A DNA stretch of 64,000 nucleotides from Bacteroidota bacterium (GCA_026391795.1 JAPLDI010000020.1:1-64000), one strand, 5' to 3'; counted from the first letter of the stretch, positions 1 to 9,525 are shown. Numbers and translations: made by a program. The notes: generated by a model not told the origin, from the sequence alone.

Positions 1-569
1 GGGGGCCGAAGCAATCTCCCTCTGCCCACCGCAGTCCTTGTCATTGCGAGGAGCGCAGCGACGAAGCAACCTTCAAATCAACACACCCTTGTTATTGCGA
101 GGACCCCGAATTTCGGGGGACGAAGCAATCTCCCTCTGCCCACCGCAGTCCTTGTCATTGCGAGGAGCGTAGCGACGAAGCAACCTTCAAATCAACACAC
201 CCTTGTTATTGCGAGGACCCCGAATTTCGGGGGACGAAGCAATCTCCCTTTGCCCACAGCAGTCCTTGTCATTGCGAGGAGCGTAGCGACGAAGCAACCT
301 TCAAATCAACGCACGTTTTTTATTGCGAGGAGCGAAGAGACGAAGCAATCTCCCTTTGCTCACCGTGAGACTTGTCATTGCGAGCGAAGCGAAGCAACCT
401 CCTTCTGCTACCCAATAATCGTTGTCATTGCGAGGAGCGTAGCGACGAAGCAACCTTTAAATCAACACACCCTTGTCATTGCGATGAGCGCAGCGACGAA
501 GCAACCTTCAAATCAACACACCTTTGTCATTGCGAGGAGCGCAGCGACGAAGCAATCTCAAATTTCCCC
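1..569. repeat. Array of about eleven palindromic dispersed repeats
   Basis: Roughly eleven units of 50-58 bp follow one another. Each has a core ATTGCGAGGAGCG followed by YAGCGACGAAGCAA, whose ends ATTGC and GCAAT are inverted. Alternate units carry a different centre, GACCCCGAATTTCGGGGGAC, itself a hairpin, which gives a higher-order period of 114 bp (the same junction recurs at 37, 151 and 265). The first bases of the window are the end of a unit, so the array continues to the left. Translations through it give meaningless peptides of the CHCERSEATS type, so the open frames here are not genes. Another copy lies at 14308-14345. Confidence 0.9.
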
Positions 570-1267
570 GCTACAATGACATAATACGGCGGAAAATCTT
601 TTTCATCCCGCCAGCTCACATCATCGCTGCCGGCCTTCATTTCGCGGTAATCACGAACCCTGAACCCGGTTCCTTCCAGCATCTCCCGGTAGTCATCCAC
701 CGGCCAGTAGAAGTCATGGAGAACGATCGGCGGGTCGGATTTGATGACGGCCATTACCGGTTGCCCGGAGACAAGGTTACTGCAAAAATCCAGCCGGAAA
801 GAAACAAATTCCTTCCCGTTTGACTTGTCCCAGTTGGAATTCATGAAGATGAAGATCCCCTCTTTTTTAAGCACACGGAAGATCTGTTGCAGGATAAGCG
901 ATATTTCCCCCCTCGTTTGAATCGTACAGAATACAAAATTGGAAACGACAAAGTCGAAGGTCTCATCAGACAGAAAACCAATTCCTGCGCTGGAAATGGT
1001 GTGGTACTCAATCGTGTCTTTTCCGGAGTTTTTTGCCACCTCGATCATCCTTTCAGAAACATCAACGCCGGTAACCCTTGCACCTTTCGATTCCAGGAAC
1101 CTGCTGAAGATACCTGTTCCGCAACCGTAATCAAGGACAGATTTCCCTTTCAGGTTTCCGAGCAGGCCTGTCACAACAGGGTATCCCAGCCGCCAGAGGG
1201 TGACGGCTTCCTCTTCAAATTCATTGTAGTCGGCCGCAAATGCGTTATAGTCATCCATTTTATTCAA
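527..1267 (-). CDS. Class I SAM-dependent methyltransferase
   Basis: Predicted 246-residue cytoplasmic methyltransferase. The SAM-binding motif I is clear (VLDYGCGTG, about residues 45-53), followed by the acidic motif II region (ARVTGVDVSERMIEVA) and a motif IV-like stretch (FDFVVSNFVFCTI); this is the Methyltransf_11/25 type fold. The substrate cannot be told. The family core appears to end around VIVAGKFE; the last residues, IASSLRSSQ, and the TGA stop are read from the neighbouring repeat array, so the C terminus has been replaced or extended by a repeat unit. It is divergent from the acyl-CoA synthetase gene. No operon partner is seen because the array fills the downstream side. Confidence 0.85.
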   Translation of the reverse strand: MNKMDDYNAFAADYNEFEEEAVTLWRLGYPVVTGLLGNLKGKSVLDYGCGTGIFSRFLESKGARVTGVDVSERMIEVAKNSGKDTIEYHTISSAGIGFLSDETFDFVVSNFVFCTIQTRGEISLILQQIFRVLKKEGIFIFMNSNWDKSNGKEFVSFRLDFCSNLVSGQPVMAVIKSDPPIVLHDFYWPVDDYREMLEGTGFRVRDYREMKAGSDDVSWRDEKDFPPYYVIVAGKFEIASSLRSSQ

Positions 1268-1333
1268 AGATTTTCTGACTCTAAATTACAACAAAACGGG
1301 GCATTGTTAATTCAATTTGGATTTAAACTTTCT

Positions 1334-1341
1334 TACCTTTG
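1334..1341 (+). promoter_or_regulatory. Bacteroidota -7 promoter box (TACCTTTG)
   Basis: TACCTTTG matches the TAnnTTTG -7 element. A TTTG at 1316-1319 lies upstream but closer than usual for the -33 element. Transcription from here would start near 1348, so the ATG at 1411 is the sensible start of the acyl-CoA synthetase and the ATG at 1339 lies inside the promoter. Confidence 0.5.
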
Positions 1342-1410
1342 TTTGGCAGCCGGTACCAGGAACTGTTTTTTTTCCTGATTTCTCCGGATCAGAAACGAAT
1401 ACCCATCCGC

Positions 1411-3057
1411 ATGAACGAAACATCTACCGATTTAATTTCTTTGTTTGCCAAAGCCATCCGCGACAACTGGGAGTTCCGCGCGCTTTCCGACTACGGGGGC
1501 AGCAGTTTTACTTACCGTGAAATCGGGGAAAAGGTCCTGAAGATCCATGACCTGTTCATGAGGTCGGGGATCCGGAAAGGGGATAAGGTTGCCTTGTATG
1601 GCAAGAATTCTGCCAACTGGGGCATCCTCTACATCTCAACGGTTACCTATGGAGCCGTCATCGTGCCGATACTTCCCGATTTTAAACCGGCCGATGTTCA
1701 CCACATTGTCAACCATTCGGATTCGCTCCTCCTCTTTTCAGAAGATTCCCTGTTTGGCATCCTCGACCCGAAAGCCATGCCCCACGTCAGGACGATAATT
1801 TCGATCCAGGACCTGACGGACCTTTTTAACCGCGGAGATGCTCCTGCAGAGGGGAAGACAGCAGAACCCGGAGCCGGATCCCCGGAAGGGATAACCCCCG
1901 AAATGATCAGCTTTGAACCCTCGCAGGGTGAAGACATCGCCGTGATCAGTTACACTTCCGGAACGACAGGCTTTTCAAAAGGAGTTGTGATCCAGCACAA
2001 GAGCCTGCTGGGCAACATCCTCTACGCGCACCGCAACATGCCGTTGAATCCGAAGGACCAGATCCTCTCTTTTCTTCCCCTGGCCCATACCTACGGCTGC
2101 GCCTTTGAATTTCTCTTCCCCTTCACCCTCGGATGTGACATTACTTTCCTCACCAAAACACCTTCTCCCAAGATTATCATGCAGGCCTTCCAGGAAATAA
2201 GGCCTGCCCTCATCCTTTCTGTACCCCTGGTGATCGAAAAGATATACAAATCACAGCTGATTCCCGCTCTCCGCAAACCGGCAGTTAAAATCCTTTCGAA
2301 TGTTCCCCTTCTGAACCAGGTTATATACAGCAAGATCCGGAAAAAAATGGTGGACGTTTTCGGTGGAAACTTCCGAGAGCTGGTCATTGGCGGTGCCCCG
2401 TTCAGCAGCCAGGCGGAACGGTTTTTCCATAAGATCAATTTTCCTTTTACAGTCGGTTACGGGATGACGGAATGCGGCCCGCTGATCTCCTATGCATCCT
2501 GGAAAACCACGGAACTCGGGGCTTCAGGACGGGTGGTGGACGAGCTGGAAATAAAAATAGACTCTGCAGATCCCCGGAAAATAGCCGGTGAAATCATGGT
2601 CAGGGGAAACCATGTGATGATGGGATATTATAAAAACGAAGAGGCCACAAAGGCTGTCCTGGATGAGGAGGGATGGTTACATACCGGCGACCTTGGCGTG
2701 ATCGATCCGAAGGGAAATATTTACATCAAGGGGCGGAGCAAGAGCATGATCCTCGGCCCCTCTGGAAAAAACATTTATCCCGAAGAGATCGAATCCATCC
2801 TGAACAACCGTTTTCTGGTTATGGAATCTTTGATCATTGAACGTGACCAGCTGCTGACAGCTGTGATCTACCCCGATGCGGATGCAATGGAAAAAGCAGG
2901 AGTAACAAAGGAAAAACTGCCGGAGATTTTCAAAGGGTACCTGCACGACCTGAATCATCGCCTGCCGAAATACATGTTCGTCACGGGGTTTGAGATCACA
3001 GAAACAGAATTCGAAAAAACACCCAAACGAAGTATCAAACGGTTTTTATATCAGTAG
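1411..3057 (+). CDS. AMP-binding acyl-CoA synthetase (long-chain fatty acid-CoA ligase type)
   Basis: Predicted 548-residue ANL-superfamily enzyme that would adenylate a carboxylic acid with ATP and transfer it to CoA. Seen motifs, in order: P-loop ISYTSGTTGFSKG (about 178-190), GYGMTECGP (about 349), GWLHTGDLG (about 421), the hinge/A8 region IKGRSKSMILGPSGKNIYPE, and the terminal TPKRSIKRF carrying the likely catalytic lysine. This is the long-chain (FadD/AAE) type; substrate is not determinable. The ATG at 1411 is preferred because the upstream ATG at 1339 overlaps a promoter box and adds a non-family leader. Its stop is one base before the TTG start proposed for the next gene, so it is probably co-transcribed with the Hyf-like cluster, an uncommon partner for such a complex. 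Confidence 0.9.
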   Translation: MNETSTDLISLFAKAIRDNWEFRALSDYGGSSFTYREIGEKVLKIHDLFMRSGIRKGDKVALYGKNSANWGILYISTVTYGAVIVPILPDFKPADVHHIVNHSDSLLLFSEDSLFGILDPKAMPHVRTIISIQDLTDLFNRGDAPAEGKTAEPGAGSPEGITPEMISFEPSQGEDIAVISYTSGTTGFSKGVVIQHKSLLGNILYAHRNMPLNPKDQILSFLPLAHTYGCAFEFLFPFTLGCDITFLTKTPSPKIIMQAFQEIRPALILSVPLVIEKIYKSQLIPALRKPAVKILSNVPLLNQVIYSKIRKKMVDVFGGNFRELVIGGAPFSSQAERFFHKINFPFTVGYGMTECGPLISYASWKTTELGASGRVVDELEIKIDSADPRKIAGEIMVRGNHVMMGYYKNEEATKAVLDEEGWLHTGDLGVIDPKGNIYIKGRSKSMILGPSGKNIYPEEIESILNNRFLVMESLIIERDQLLTAVIYPDADAMEKAGVTKEKLPEIFKGYLHDLNHRLPKYMFVTGFEITETEFEKTPKRSIKRFLYQ

Positions 3058-3058
3058 T

Positions 3059-5041
3059 TTGGAAAACATCCTGGTCATCCTTCCGGTTATCCTTTCATTT
3101 TCGATCCTGGCAGTTCCCTCGAGGCTGAGGTATTATTGCACACTCTTTATTTCGCTTTTCATCGTAATCCTGACTTCCATTCCTGCGCTGGAAGTAATCT
3201 TCAGCAAAGGCTGCACTCCTCAGATCTTTTACCTGGTTACTCTCCTCGGCTCCCTTCATCTTACGGTTGACGGTCTAAGCGCTTTTTTCATCCTGGTCAC
3301 CAACTTCACGGTCCTGACGGGATTGCTCTATTCCAAAGGGTACCTGGTCAGCTACCGTTCCCTGAAAAGTCCGGCCCAGTTGTCCCTTCATAATTTCAGT
3401 TACACCTGGCTTCACCTTTCCATGCTGGGAGTACTGATGCTGCGTGACGGAATTCCGTTTCTCATTGCCTGGGAGCTGATGGCGGTCTCCTCGTTCATGC
3501 TGATCCTGTTCGATGCCGAGAAGCGGGCGACTCTGAAGACAGCCGTGAATTACCTTATCCAGATGCATATCGGACTTGTTTTCCTGGTCATTGCCTTTCT
3601 TTTGTGTGCAGCCGATACCGGCAGGATGAGTTTCGATGCGCTGACGGTCTATTTTTCGCATCATTCCAATACGGGACTTTTTACGCTGTTCTTTGCCGGG
3701 TTCGCCATCAAGGCGGGGTTCATTCCTTTTCATACCTGGCTTCCCGAAGCCCATCCCGCTGCGCCCTCCCACGTTTCGGGCGTGATGTCGGGTGTGATGA
3801 TAAAAATGGGGATTTACGGGATCGTAAGGGTTTTGACAAACGTGCAGTCAGACCTGGTCACCATCGGACTTATTGTTCTTTCGGTTTCTGCTGTTTCGGG
3901 GGTCCTGGGAGTATTGATGGCCATTGTACAGCATGACCTGAAGAAACTCCTTGCCTATCACAGCATTGAAAATATCGGAATCATCGGCATCGGCATCGGG
4001 CTGGGGGCGATCGGGCTGGGAATTCACAATCCCATGCTGGTAATGCTTGGATTCACCGGTGGGCTGCTCCATGTATTGAATCATTCCCTCTTCAAATCCC
4101 TGCTTTTTTTCAGTGCGGGATCCGTCTATCAATCGTGTCAGACAAGAAACCTGGAAGAGCTTGGGGGTTTAGTAAAAAAGATGCCTGTTACCGCAGGGTT
4201 ATTCCTTACCGGATCGATTGCGATTTGCGGGCTGCCGCCCTTAAACGGGTTTATTTCAGAGATCCTGATTTATATTGGACTATTTACCGGATTATCAGCC
4301 GGGTCGGTTTATCAGTCGGTTTATATGCTACTGGCCATCATCTCCCTGGTACTCATCGGGGGACTGGCCATCTACTGTTTTACAAAAGCATTTGGGGTGA
4401 TTTTCCTGGGATCGCCGAGATCGGCATCCCATACAGCAGTTGCGGAAGCAGGAAAAGGCATGCTGGCGCCGCAACTTGTGATCAGCGGGGTGATCCTGAT
4501 GATCGGTTTCTTTCCGCTGATTTTCCTTCAGCCCCTTGCCGGGATCATCTCCATGCAATTTCAGCTCAGCGTGGTACCCGGATGGTCATCCATTACCGAA
4601 AGCCTTTCCATGATTGGCAGCATGGGTTTCCTGCTGACCGGGATTTCACTTCTGCTCTTCTATATCCGGTACCGGGTTCTGAAAACACGAATTGTCCGCG
4701 AAGGTCCGACCTGGGGATGCGGCTATACAGCTGCGACATCACGGATGCAGTATACAGGGACTTCCTATGCCGATGCTGTTTCGGGGCTCGCAGAACCCAT
4801 CCTGAAGACGAAAACACAAGTAAGCCTGATCGGGGAAGAAGAGATCTTTCCCGGGGAGGGGAGTTTCAGCACGCATACGGAGGATGTTTTCAGGCTGGGA
4901 CTGAACCGGCTGATCGATTTTCTGATGCTGGTACTGAAAAAGCTGGCACGCTTGCAAACCGGTAATATCCAGCATTACATCCTCTATGCCTTCATTTTCA
5001 TGATCCTGATCTTTGTTCTTTTATACCTGAAGATTCTATGA
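3059..5041 (+). CDS. HyfB/NuoL-like proton-translocating membrane subunit
   Basis: About 660-residue polytopic inner-membrane protein of the NuoL/M/N, MrpA and HyfB superfamily. The conserved antiporter signature is present (FIPFHTWLPEAHPAAPSHVS then GVMSGVMIKMGIYG, about residues 215-250), as is an internal HDLKKLLAYHSIENIG segment typical of these subunits. Length fits HyfB (about 670). The nearest upstream ATG, at 2990, would overlap the ligase gene by 68 bp and add a non-hydrophobic leader; a TTG at 3059 starts directly at the first membrane segment (ENILVILPVILSFSIL), so that start is chosen. It opens a cluster in HyfB-C-E-F-G-I order, and its stop overlaps the next ATG by 4 bp. Confidence 0.85.
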   Translation: MENILVILPVILSFSILAVPSRLRYYCTLFISLFIVILTSIPALEVIFSKGCTPQIFYLVTLLGSLHLTVDGLSAFFILVTNFTVLTGLLYSKGYLVSYRSLKSPAQLSLHNFSYTWLHLSMLGVLMLRDGIPFLIAWELMAVSSFMLILFDAEKRATLKTAVNYLIQMHIGLVFLVIAFLLCAADTGRMSFDALTVYFSHHSNTGLFTLFFAGFAIKAGFIPFHTWLPEAHPAAPSHVSGVMSGVMIKMGIYGIVRVLTNVQSDLVTIGLIVLSVSAVSGVLGVLMAIVQHDLKKLLAYHSIENIGIIGIGIGLGAIGLGIHNPMLVMLGFTGGLLHVLNHSLFKSLLFFSAGSVYQSCQTRNLEELGGLVKKMPVTAGLFLTGSIAICGLPPLNGFISEILIYIGLFTGLSAGSVYQSVYMLLAIISLVLIGGLAIYCFTKAFGVIFLGSPRSASHTAVAEAGKGMLAPQLVISGVILMIGFFPLIFLQPLAGIISMQFQLSVVPGWSSITESLSMIGSMGFLLTGISLLLFYIRYRVLKTRIVREGPTWGCGYTAATSRMQYTGTSYADAVSGLAEPILKTKTQVSLIGEEEIFPGEGSFSTHTEDVFRLGLNRLIDFLMLVLKKLARLQTGNIQHYILYAFIFMILIFVLLYLKIL

Positions 5042-5949
5042 TTGCGCTCTTTCTGGCCATCGTGACCGCCCTCTTTTTCCCCGGGATCATCATCCGGGTG
5101 AAGAGCATTGTGAGCGGAAGGAAGGGGCCGGGCATCTTTCAGCCCTGGAAAAATATTTTCGTTTTACTGAGGAAGGGAAGTGTCTTCAGCAGGACAACCT
5201 CCTTTGTTTTTCAGATGGCCCCGGTCATTTACCTGGCGACCCTGATCTGTGCCATCCTGCTGCTTCCTTTTCCGGGAATGCCTTCGTGGTTCGGTTTTCC
5301 GGCCGATTTCATTCTCCTGGCCTACCTGCTTGCGCTCGGAAAGTTCTTTTTCATCATCGGCGCACTCGACACGGGCAGCAGCTTTGAGGGAATGGGGGCA
5401 AACCGGGAAGCCCTCTATTCGATGCTGGCCGAACCTGCCTTTTTCATCCTGTTTGGAACCCTGGCGATGCTTACCGGCCACCTCTCCATGCAATCTGTTT
5501 TTGAACATTTCCATCTTTCGGGATATAACTCCGTGGTGAGCGGGATGATCGCCGTTTATGTCCTGATCCAGATTGCCATGATCGAAAACAGCCGTATGCC
5601 TGTGGATGATCCGAAGACACACCTCGAGCTGACCATGATCCATGAGGTGATGGTACTCGATAACTCCGGGTTCGACCTGGCGCTGATCCAGATCGGCACC
5701 AACCTGAAATTTGCCCTGTACGGCAACCTGATCGCCAACATCCTGATTCCGTTGAACCTGGCCATCCCATACCGGATCGTCTTGTTTTTCGGTATCCAGG
5801 CTGTATTTGCAGCATCCATCGGAATGATGGAATCGTTCAGAGCCCGGAAAAAGATGATGAAAAACCCGCAGTTCATCGTGACATTGAGTTCCATTGCACT
5901 GGTCGGGTTCATTCTGTCTCTTTTAATGATGTACCAACTGATCCGTTAA
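5038..5949 (+). CDS. HyfC/HycD-like (NuoH family) membrane subunit
   Basis: 303-residue membrane protein of the complex I subunit 1 (NuoH) / HycD family, which anchors the peripheral redox arm to the membrane arm. About eight hydrophobic segments are visible. The NuoH-like loop ENSRMPVDDPKTHLELTMIH with EVMVLDNSG (about residues 183-212) matches the conserved acidic region that forms the quinone/proton entry cavity in complex I. The start overlaps the preceding stop (ATGA), and the stop is one base before the next ATG, showing tight translational coupling. Length is normal for HyfC/HycD (about 310). Confidence 0.87.
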   Translation: MIALFLAIVTALFFPGIIIRVKSIVSGRKGPGIFQPWKNIFVLLRKGSVFSRTTSFVFQMAPVIYLATLICAILLLPFPGMPSWFGFPADFILLAYLLALGKFFFIIGALDTGSSFEGMGANREALYSMLAEPAFFILFGTLAMLTGHLSMQSVFEHFHLSGYNSVVSGMIAVYVLIQIAMIENSRMPVDDPKTHLELTMIHEVMVLDNSGFDLALIQIGTNLKFALYGNLIANILIPLNLAIPYRIVLFFGIQAVFAASIGMMESFRARKKMMKNPQFIVTLSSIALVGFILSLLMMYQLIR

Positions 5950-5950
5950 A

Positions 5951-6568
5951 ATGAATGTATTGCTGGTCATATTGTTTGCTGTCACCCTGATCTACCTCAG
6001 CATCACGGAGCGTTTCCGTACCTATGCCACCCTGGTCGGGCTGCAGGGGCTCCTGCTTTTTGCCCTCTCCTTTCTTGAACTGGAGACGATCACCCTGGGA
6101 ACCTTGCTGTTTGTGGCCATTGAGACGCTGGTCTTTAAAGTCATCGTAGTTCCGTCGCTCCTGATACGCATCATCCGCAAGACCGGGATTGAGCGGGTCC
6201 ATGAGAAGGCGATGCCTGGATTTTATTCCATCCTCTTTGTGTCGGCCGGGCTGGTGCTGAGTATCGTGGTCTCCTTTTCAATGAATACGACGCCGGTGAA
6301 CATGATCTATTTCATCGTCTCCTTCTTTGCCGTTTACACCGGGCTTTTCATGATCATATCCCATAAGAAGGTCTTTGCCCATCTCATCGGGTTCCTGGTG
6401 ATCGAGAATGCCGTACTGCTGCTTTCACTGGCCATCGGCAGCCAGATCCCGATGCTCATCAACATGGGGATCCTGCTTGATATCTTTGTCAGCGTGCTGA
6501 TCCTCGGGATCTTTGTCATGCGGCTGAAACAACATACGGACGAACTGACCATGCTGAAAGATGAATAG
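5951..6568 (+). CDS. HyfE-like membrane subunit (NuoK-related)
   Basis: 205-residue protein with about six hydrophobic segments, matching hydrogenase-4 component E in length and gene position. The C-terminal half (AHLIGFLVIENAVLLLSLAI) carries the membrane-embedded Glu in a GFLVIENA context typical of HyfE and NuoK-like subunits. It lies between the NuoH-like and HyfF-like genes and overlaps the latter by 8 bp. Role inferred from the family: part of the proton-conducting membrane arm. No cofactor motif is expected or seen. Confidence 0.85.
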   Translation: MNVLLVILFAVTLIYLSITERFRTYATLVGLQGLLLFALSFLELETITLGTLLFVAIETLVFKVIVVPSLLIRIIRKTGIERVHEKAMPGFYSILFVSAGLVLSIVVSFSMNTTPVNMIYFIVSFFAVYTGLFMIISHKKVFAHLIGFLVIENAVLLLSLAIGSQIPMLINMGILLDIFVSVLILGIFVMRLKQHTDELTMLKDE

Positions 6569-8000
6569 TCCCGGCAACATACTGATCCTTTTCTTTATCC
6601 TCTCGTTCCTGTCGGGAGCAATGGTGATGCTGTTGAGAAACAGAGCCCTGGTCAAGGCGGTCATGTGGATGTTTGTTGCGGTGCACCTGGGATTCACCCT
6701 GTTTTGCTGGTACCACCTGGACGAAACCGCATTGGGTTATTTTACCTTCGACCGGATCGGGGTGTTGCTGCTGAGCATCCTTTCGCTGCTCACGGTTACT
6801 ACGGTTTATCATGGTTTCATTTATGTGAAGAAGGATTCCCCGAAGAACTTCGCGATTTACCATACCGCGCTGATCGCCCTGGTCGCAGCGATGTCGGGCG
6901 CCTACCTTGCCAACGGGATGACCATCGTCTGGATCTTTGTGGAAGCCACGACATTGGCCGTGGCTGCGCTGATCTACCACGACCGCACGGCACTGGCGCT
7001 GGAAGCCACCTGGAAATATGTTTTCGTTTGCTCCGTCGGCATCGCCCTGGCCTATATCGGGATCCTCTTCCTCGGGTTTACCGTGAGGGATGCCCGCCTT
7101 CTTCATCTGTCCTTTGGTTCGGTCTCCGAGATCGCCAGGATGGCCGACCCGCTCTATCTGAAGATCGCCTTCGTTTTCGTGCTGGTTGGGTACAGCACCA
7201 AGATGGGCCTTTTCCCGATGCATACCGTTACCGTGGATGCGCATACCGTGGCCCCTCCGCCCATCAGCGCCTTCATCTCCACCACGCTGATGAATGTAGG
7301 GTTCCTGGCGATTTTCCGGATCTATGCGTTGTTCTCAGCCACTTCGATCCTTCCGTTCATGAATCATGTTTTGATCTTTTCAGGGATGCTCTCGCTTCTG
7401 GTATCCTCAGGATATATGCTGAAGGCAAAACACAACAAACGGATGCTGGCCTATTCGAGCATGGAGAACATGGGAATTGTTGCCATCGCCATTGGAATTG
7501 GAGGGATCGGGTACTATGCAGCGATCCTGCACATCGTACTGCATTCCTTCACCAAGGCAGGACTGTTTTACCAGATCGGACAGTCATACAAAGTGATGGG
7601 AACCTACCAGCTCGATGAATCGGGGAACTACATGAACCTTTACCCTGCAGGTGCAACGGCGCTTCTCCTGGGCCTGCTCTGCATCACGGCGATTCCTCCT
7701 TCGGGGATGTTCATCTCGGAGATCCTGGTTTTAAAAGCCATGGTGATGAAGGGAGATTATATCTACCTTGTCCTGACCTCGGCACTGCTTTGTTTTGTCA
7801 TGTATGCATTGCTTACAAGGGTTCTGCACATCGTCTATTCACAGCCGAGGGGAATCAAAAGCGTACTGCATGAAAAGGTGAGCCCCTGGCAGACGGTTTC
7901 GCAGTTCATCCTTTTCGGCATCGTTATTTTTATCTGTTTTGTTCAGCCAGCGGCTTTCAGGGAGCTGATCGAAGGAATCATTGGAGGATTGCCAAAATAA
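6561..8000 (+). CDS. HyfF-like proton-translocating membrane subunit (NuoL/M/N family)
   Basis: 479-residue polytopic membrane protein of the NuoN/NuoM-like family, the second antiporter-like subunit of the cluster. The signature region reads TKMGLFPMHTVTVDAHTVAP then PPISAFISTTLMNVGF (about residues 213-248), close to HyfF where the usual TWLPDAH is changed to a TVTVDAH form. NKRMLAYSSMENMGIVAIAI (about 293-312) repeats the lysine/glutamate helix pattern of the family. The start overlaps hyfE by 8 bp; the stop is one base before the next ATG. Together with the HyfB-like protein it suggests at least two ion channels in the complex. Confidence 0.87.
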   Translation: MNSPGNILILFFILSFLSGAMVMLLRNRALVKAVMWMFVAVHLGFTLFCWYHLDETALGYFTFDRIGVLLLSILSLLTVTTVYHGFIYVKKDSPKNFAIYHTALIALVAAMSGAYLANGMTIVWIFVEATTLAVAALIYHDRTALALEATWKYVFVCSVGIALAYIGILFLGFTVRDARLLHLSFGSVSEIARMADPLYLKIAFVFVLVGYSTKMGLFPMHTVTVDAHTVAPPPISAFISTTLMNVGFLAIFRIYALFSATSILPFMNHVLIFSGMLSLLVSSGYMLKAKHNKRMLAYSSMENMGIVAIAIGIGGIGYYAAILHIVLHSFTKAGLFYQIGQSYKVMGTYQLDESGNYMNLYPAGATALLLGLLCITAIPPSGMFISEILVLKAMVMKGDYIYLVLTSALLCFVMYALLTRVLHIVYSQPRGIKSVLHEKVSPWQTVSQFILFGIVIFICFVQPAAFRELIEGIIGGLPK

Positions 8001-8001
8001 A

Positions 8002-9522
8002 ATGAAACACGAAAAACACATCGAGCTGAAGGGTCAGCCTGCAAGGGTGAAGATGGACGCGATTCCGGTTCTTCACTACACGGTTTTCAGCCTTCACATC
8101 ACAGAATTGCTGCGTGAACCCTTCAACCACTGCCTGAACTATTTCGTCGTCCCCTTTCCGGATAAGTATAAATTCATTTGCTGCATTGCAAATGATGAAA
8201 CTAAATCCATCCTGCTCTTCTCCCACGAACATGAGAAAGTAAGTCACATAAGCTTGCCATCCCTGACCCGGATCCATTTTCCTTTTCACATCTTTGAACG
8301 GGAGATCCATGAGAATTTCGGGATTGACTTTCCGGATCATCCCTGGCTGAAACCGCTCCGCTATCCGTACGACCGCCATGACAAGGGAAAAAGTATGGAT
8401 TCCTATCCGTTTTATTCCATGGAAGGGGAGGAGCTGCACGAAGTCGGCGTGGGACCGGTCCATGCCGGTGTTATCGAACCCGGCCATTTCCGGTTCATCT
8501 GCAACGGTGAAAAGGTCCTGCATCTTGAGATTCAGCTGGGATACCAGCACCGCGGGGTGGAAACCTTGTTTGTGGAGAATGAAAGCAGCCTGAAGAATGC
8601 ACTCCTGGCTGAATGTATCGCCGGCGACACCGCAATCGGCCATGCCGTTTGCCATGCCGGGGTGATGGAAGCCTTAGCAGGCCTGCCGGTCTCTGAAATC
8701 CTGGCCCTTGAGCGCACCATCGCCCTGGAGATGGAAAGGATTGCCATGCACATCGGAGATACAGCCGCCATCTGTACCGACATTGCCTACCAGTTCGGAC
8801 AGGTGGTCAATGAGGCCCTCCGCACCATCGTGATCAATACGATGCAGGGCTGGTGCGGAAACCGTTTCGGAAAAGGACTGGTCCGAAGCGGTGGAACCTG
8901 GTATCCGTTAACCCCTGCATTATCGGCGGAGATCCGGAAAAACCTTCAGGAGATCCGTCAGCGATACGGGCAGATCACCGGATATATTTTTTCGATGTCG
9001 AGTGTCCTTGGCAGGTTTGAAGCAACGGGAAAAGTCACGGCAAAACAGGCGTCCCTCATCGGCGCAGTGGGTATGGCGGCCAGAAGCTCCGGGCTGAAAA
9101 GGGATATCCGCTGGTCACATCCTTCACTGGCATACAGCCGACTGAGTTTTGAGCCGGTGGTCATCTCCCGGGGGGATGTCTGGGCCAGGGCGATGATGAG
9201 GAAATCGGAAGTGGAGCAGTCCATTGAACTTGTTCTTCACTTGCTGGATCTCCTTGACGGGAAGGATGTTCATCCCCTGCCTGTTTACAACACTGCGGCA
9301 GAACCGGATGCCTTCTCCATATCGGTCACGGAAGGATGGAGAGGGGAGATCTGCCATACTGCCGTCACGGATGAAAACGGAAAGATCAGGCATTATAAAA
9401 TAAAGGATCCGTCGCTGCACAACTGGATGGCACTTGCATTGGCTGTGCGGGGACAGGAGATATCGGATTTTCCCTTGTGCAACAAGAGTTTTAATTTGTC
9501 GTATTGCGGGAATGATTTATGA
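8002..9522 (+). CDS. HyfG/HycE-like fused NuoC-NuoD subunit lacking NiFe cysteines
   Basis: About 506-residue fusion of a NuoC-like N-terminal domain (FEREIHENFGIDFPDHPWLK, about residues 95-115) and a NuoD/NiFe-hydrogenase large-subunit-like domain (GPVHAGVIEPGHFRF to the end). In catalytic hydrogenases the NiFe site needs two CxxC motifs. Here the first region reads AECIAGDTAIGHA with no CxxC, and the C-terminal DPCxxC position reads DPSLHNW. Both pairs are missing, so no NiFe centre can form; this matches the Ehr (energy-converting hydrogenase-related) complexes of the literature. Start: ATG at 8002 with GGAGG about 14 bases upstream; a TTG at 7981 is possible but overlaps the preceding gene. 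Confidence 0.88.
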   Translation: MKHEKHIELKGQPARVKMDAIPVLHYTVFSLHITELLREPFNHCLNYFVVPFPDKYKFICCIANDETKSILLFSHEHEKVSHISLPSLTRIHFPFHIFEREIHENFGIDFPDHPWLKPLRYPYDRHDKGKSMDSYPFYSMEGEELHEVGVGPVHAGVIEPGHFRFICNGEKVLHLEIQLGYQHRGVETLFVENESSLKNALLAECIAGDTAIGHAVCHAGVMEALAGLPVSEILALERTIALEMERIAMHIGDTAAICTDIAYQFGQVVNEALRTIVINTMQGWCGNRFGKGLVRSGGTWYPLTPALSAEIRKNLQEIRQRYGQITGYIFSMSSVLGRFEATGKVTAKQASLIGAVGMAARSSGLKRDIRWSHPSLAYSRLSFEPVVISRGDVWARAMMRKSEVEQSIELVLHLLDLLDGKDVHPLPVYNTAAEPDAFSISVTEGWRGEICHTAVTDENGKIRHYKIKDPSLHNWMALALAVRGQEISDFPLCNKSFNLSYCGNDL

Positions 9523-9525
9523 TAA

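Noticed and set aside
250-584. Several overlapping open frames in the repeat array (peptides of the ERSEATS/ARSVATKQ type)
   Set aside because: They are translations of the dispersed DNA repeat, in several frames at once, with no start signals.
8002-9522. Calling this a functional hydrogenase large subunit
   Set aside because: Both cysteine pairs for the NiFe site are absent, so the name hydrogenase would be misleading.
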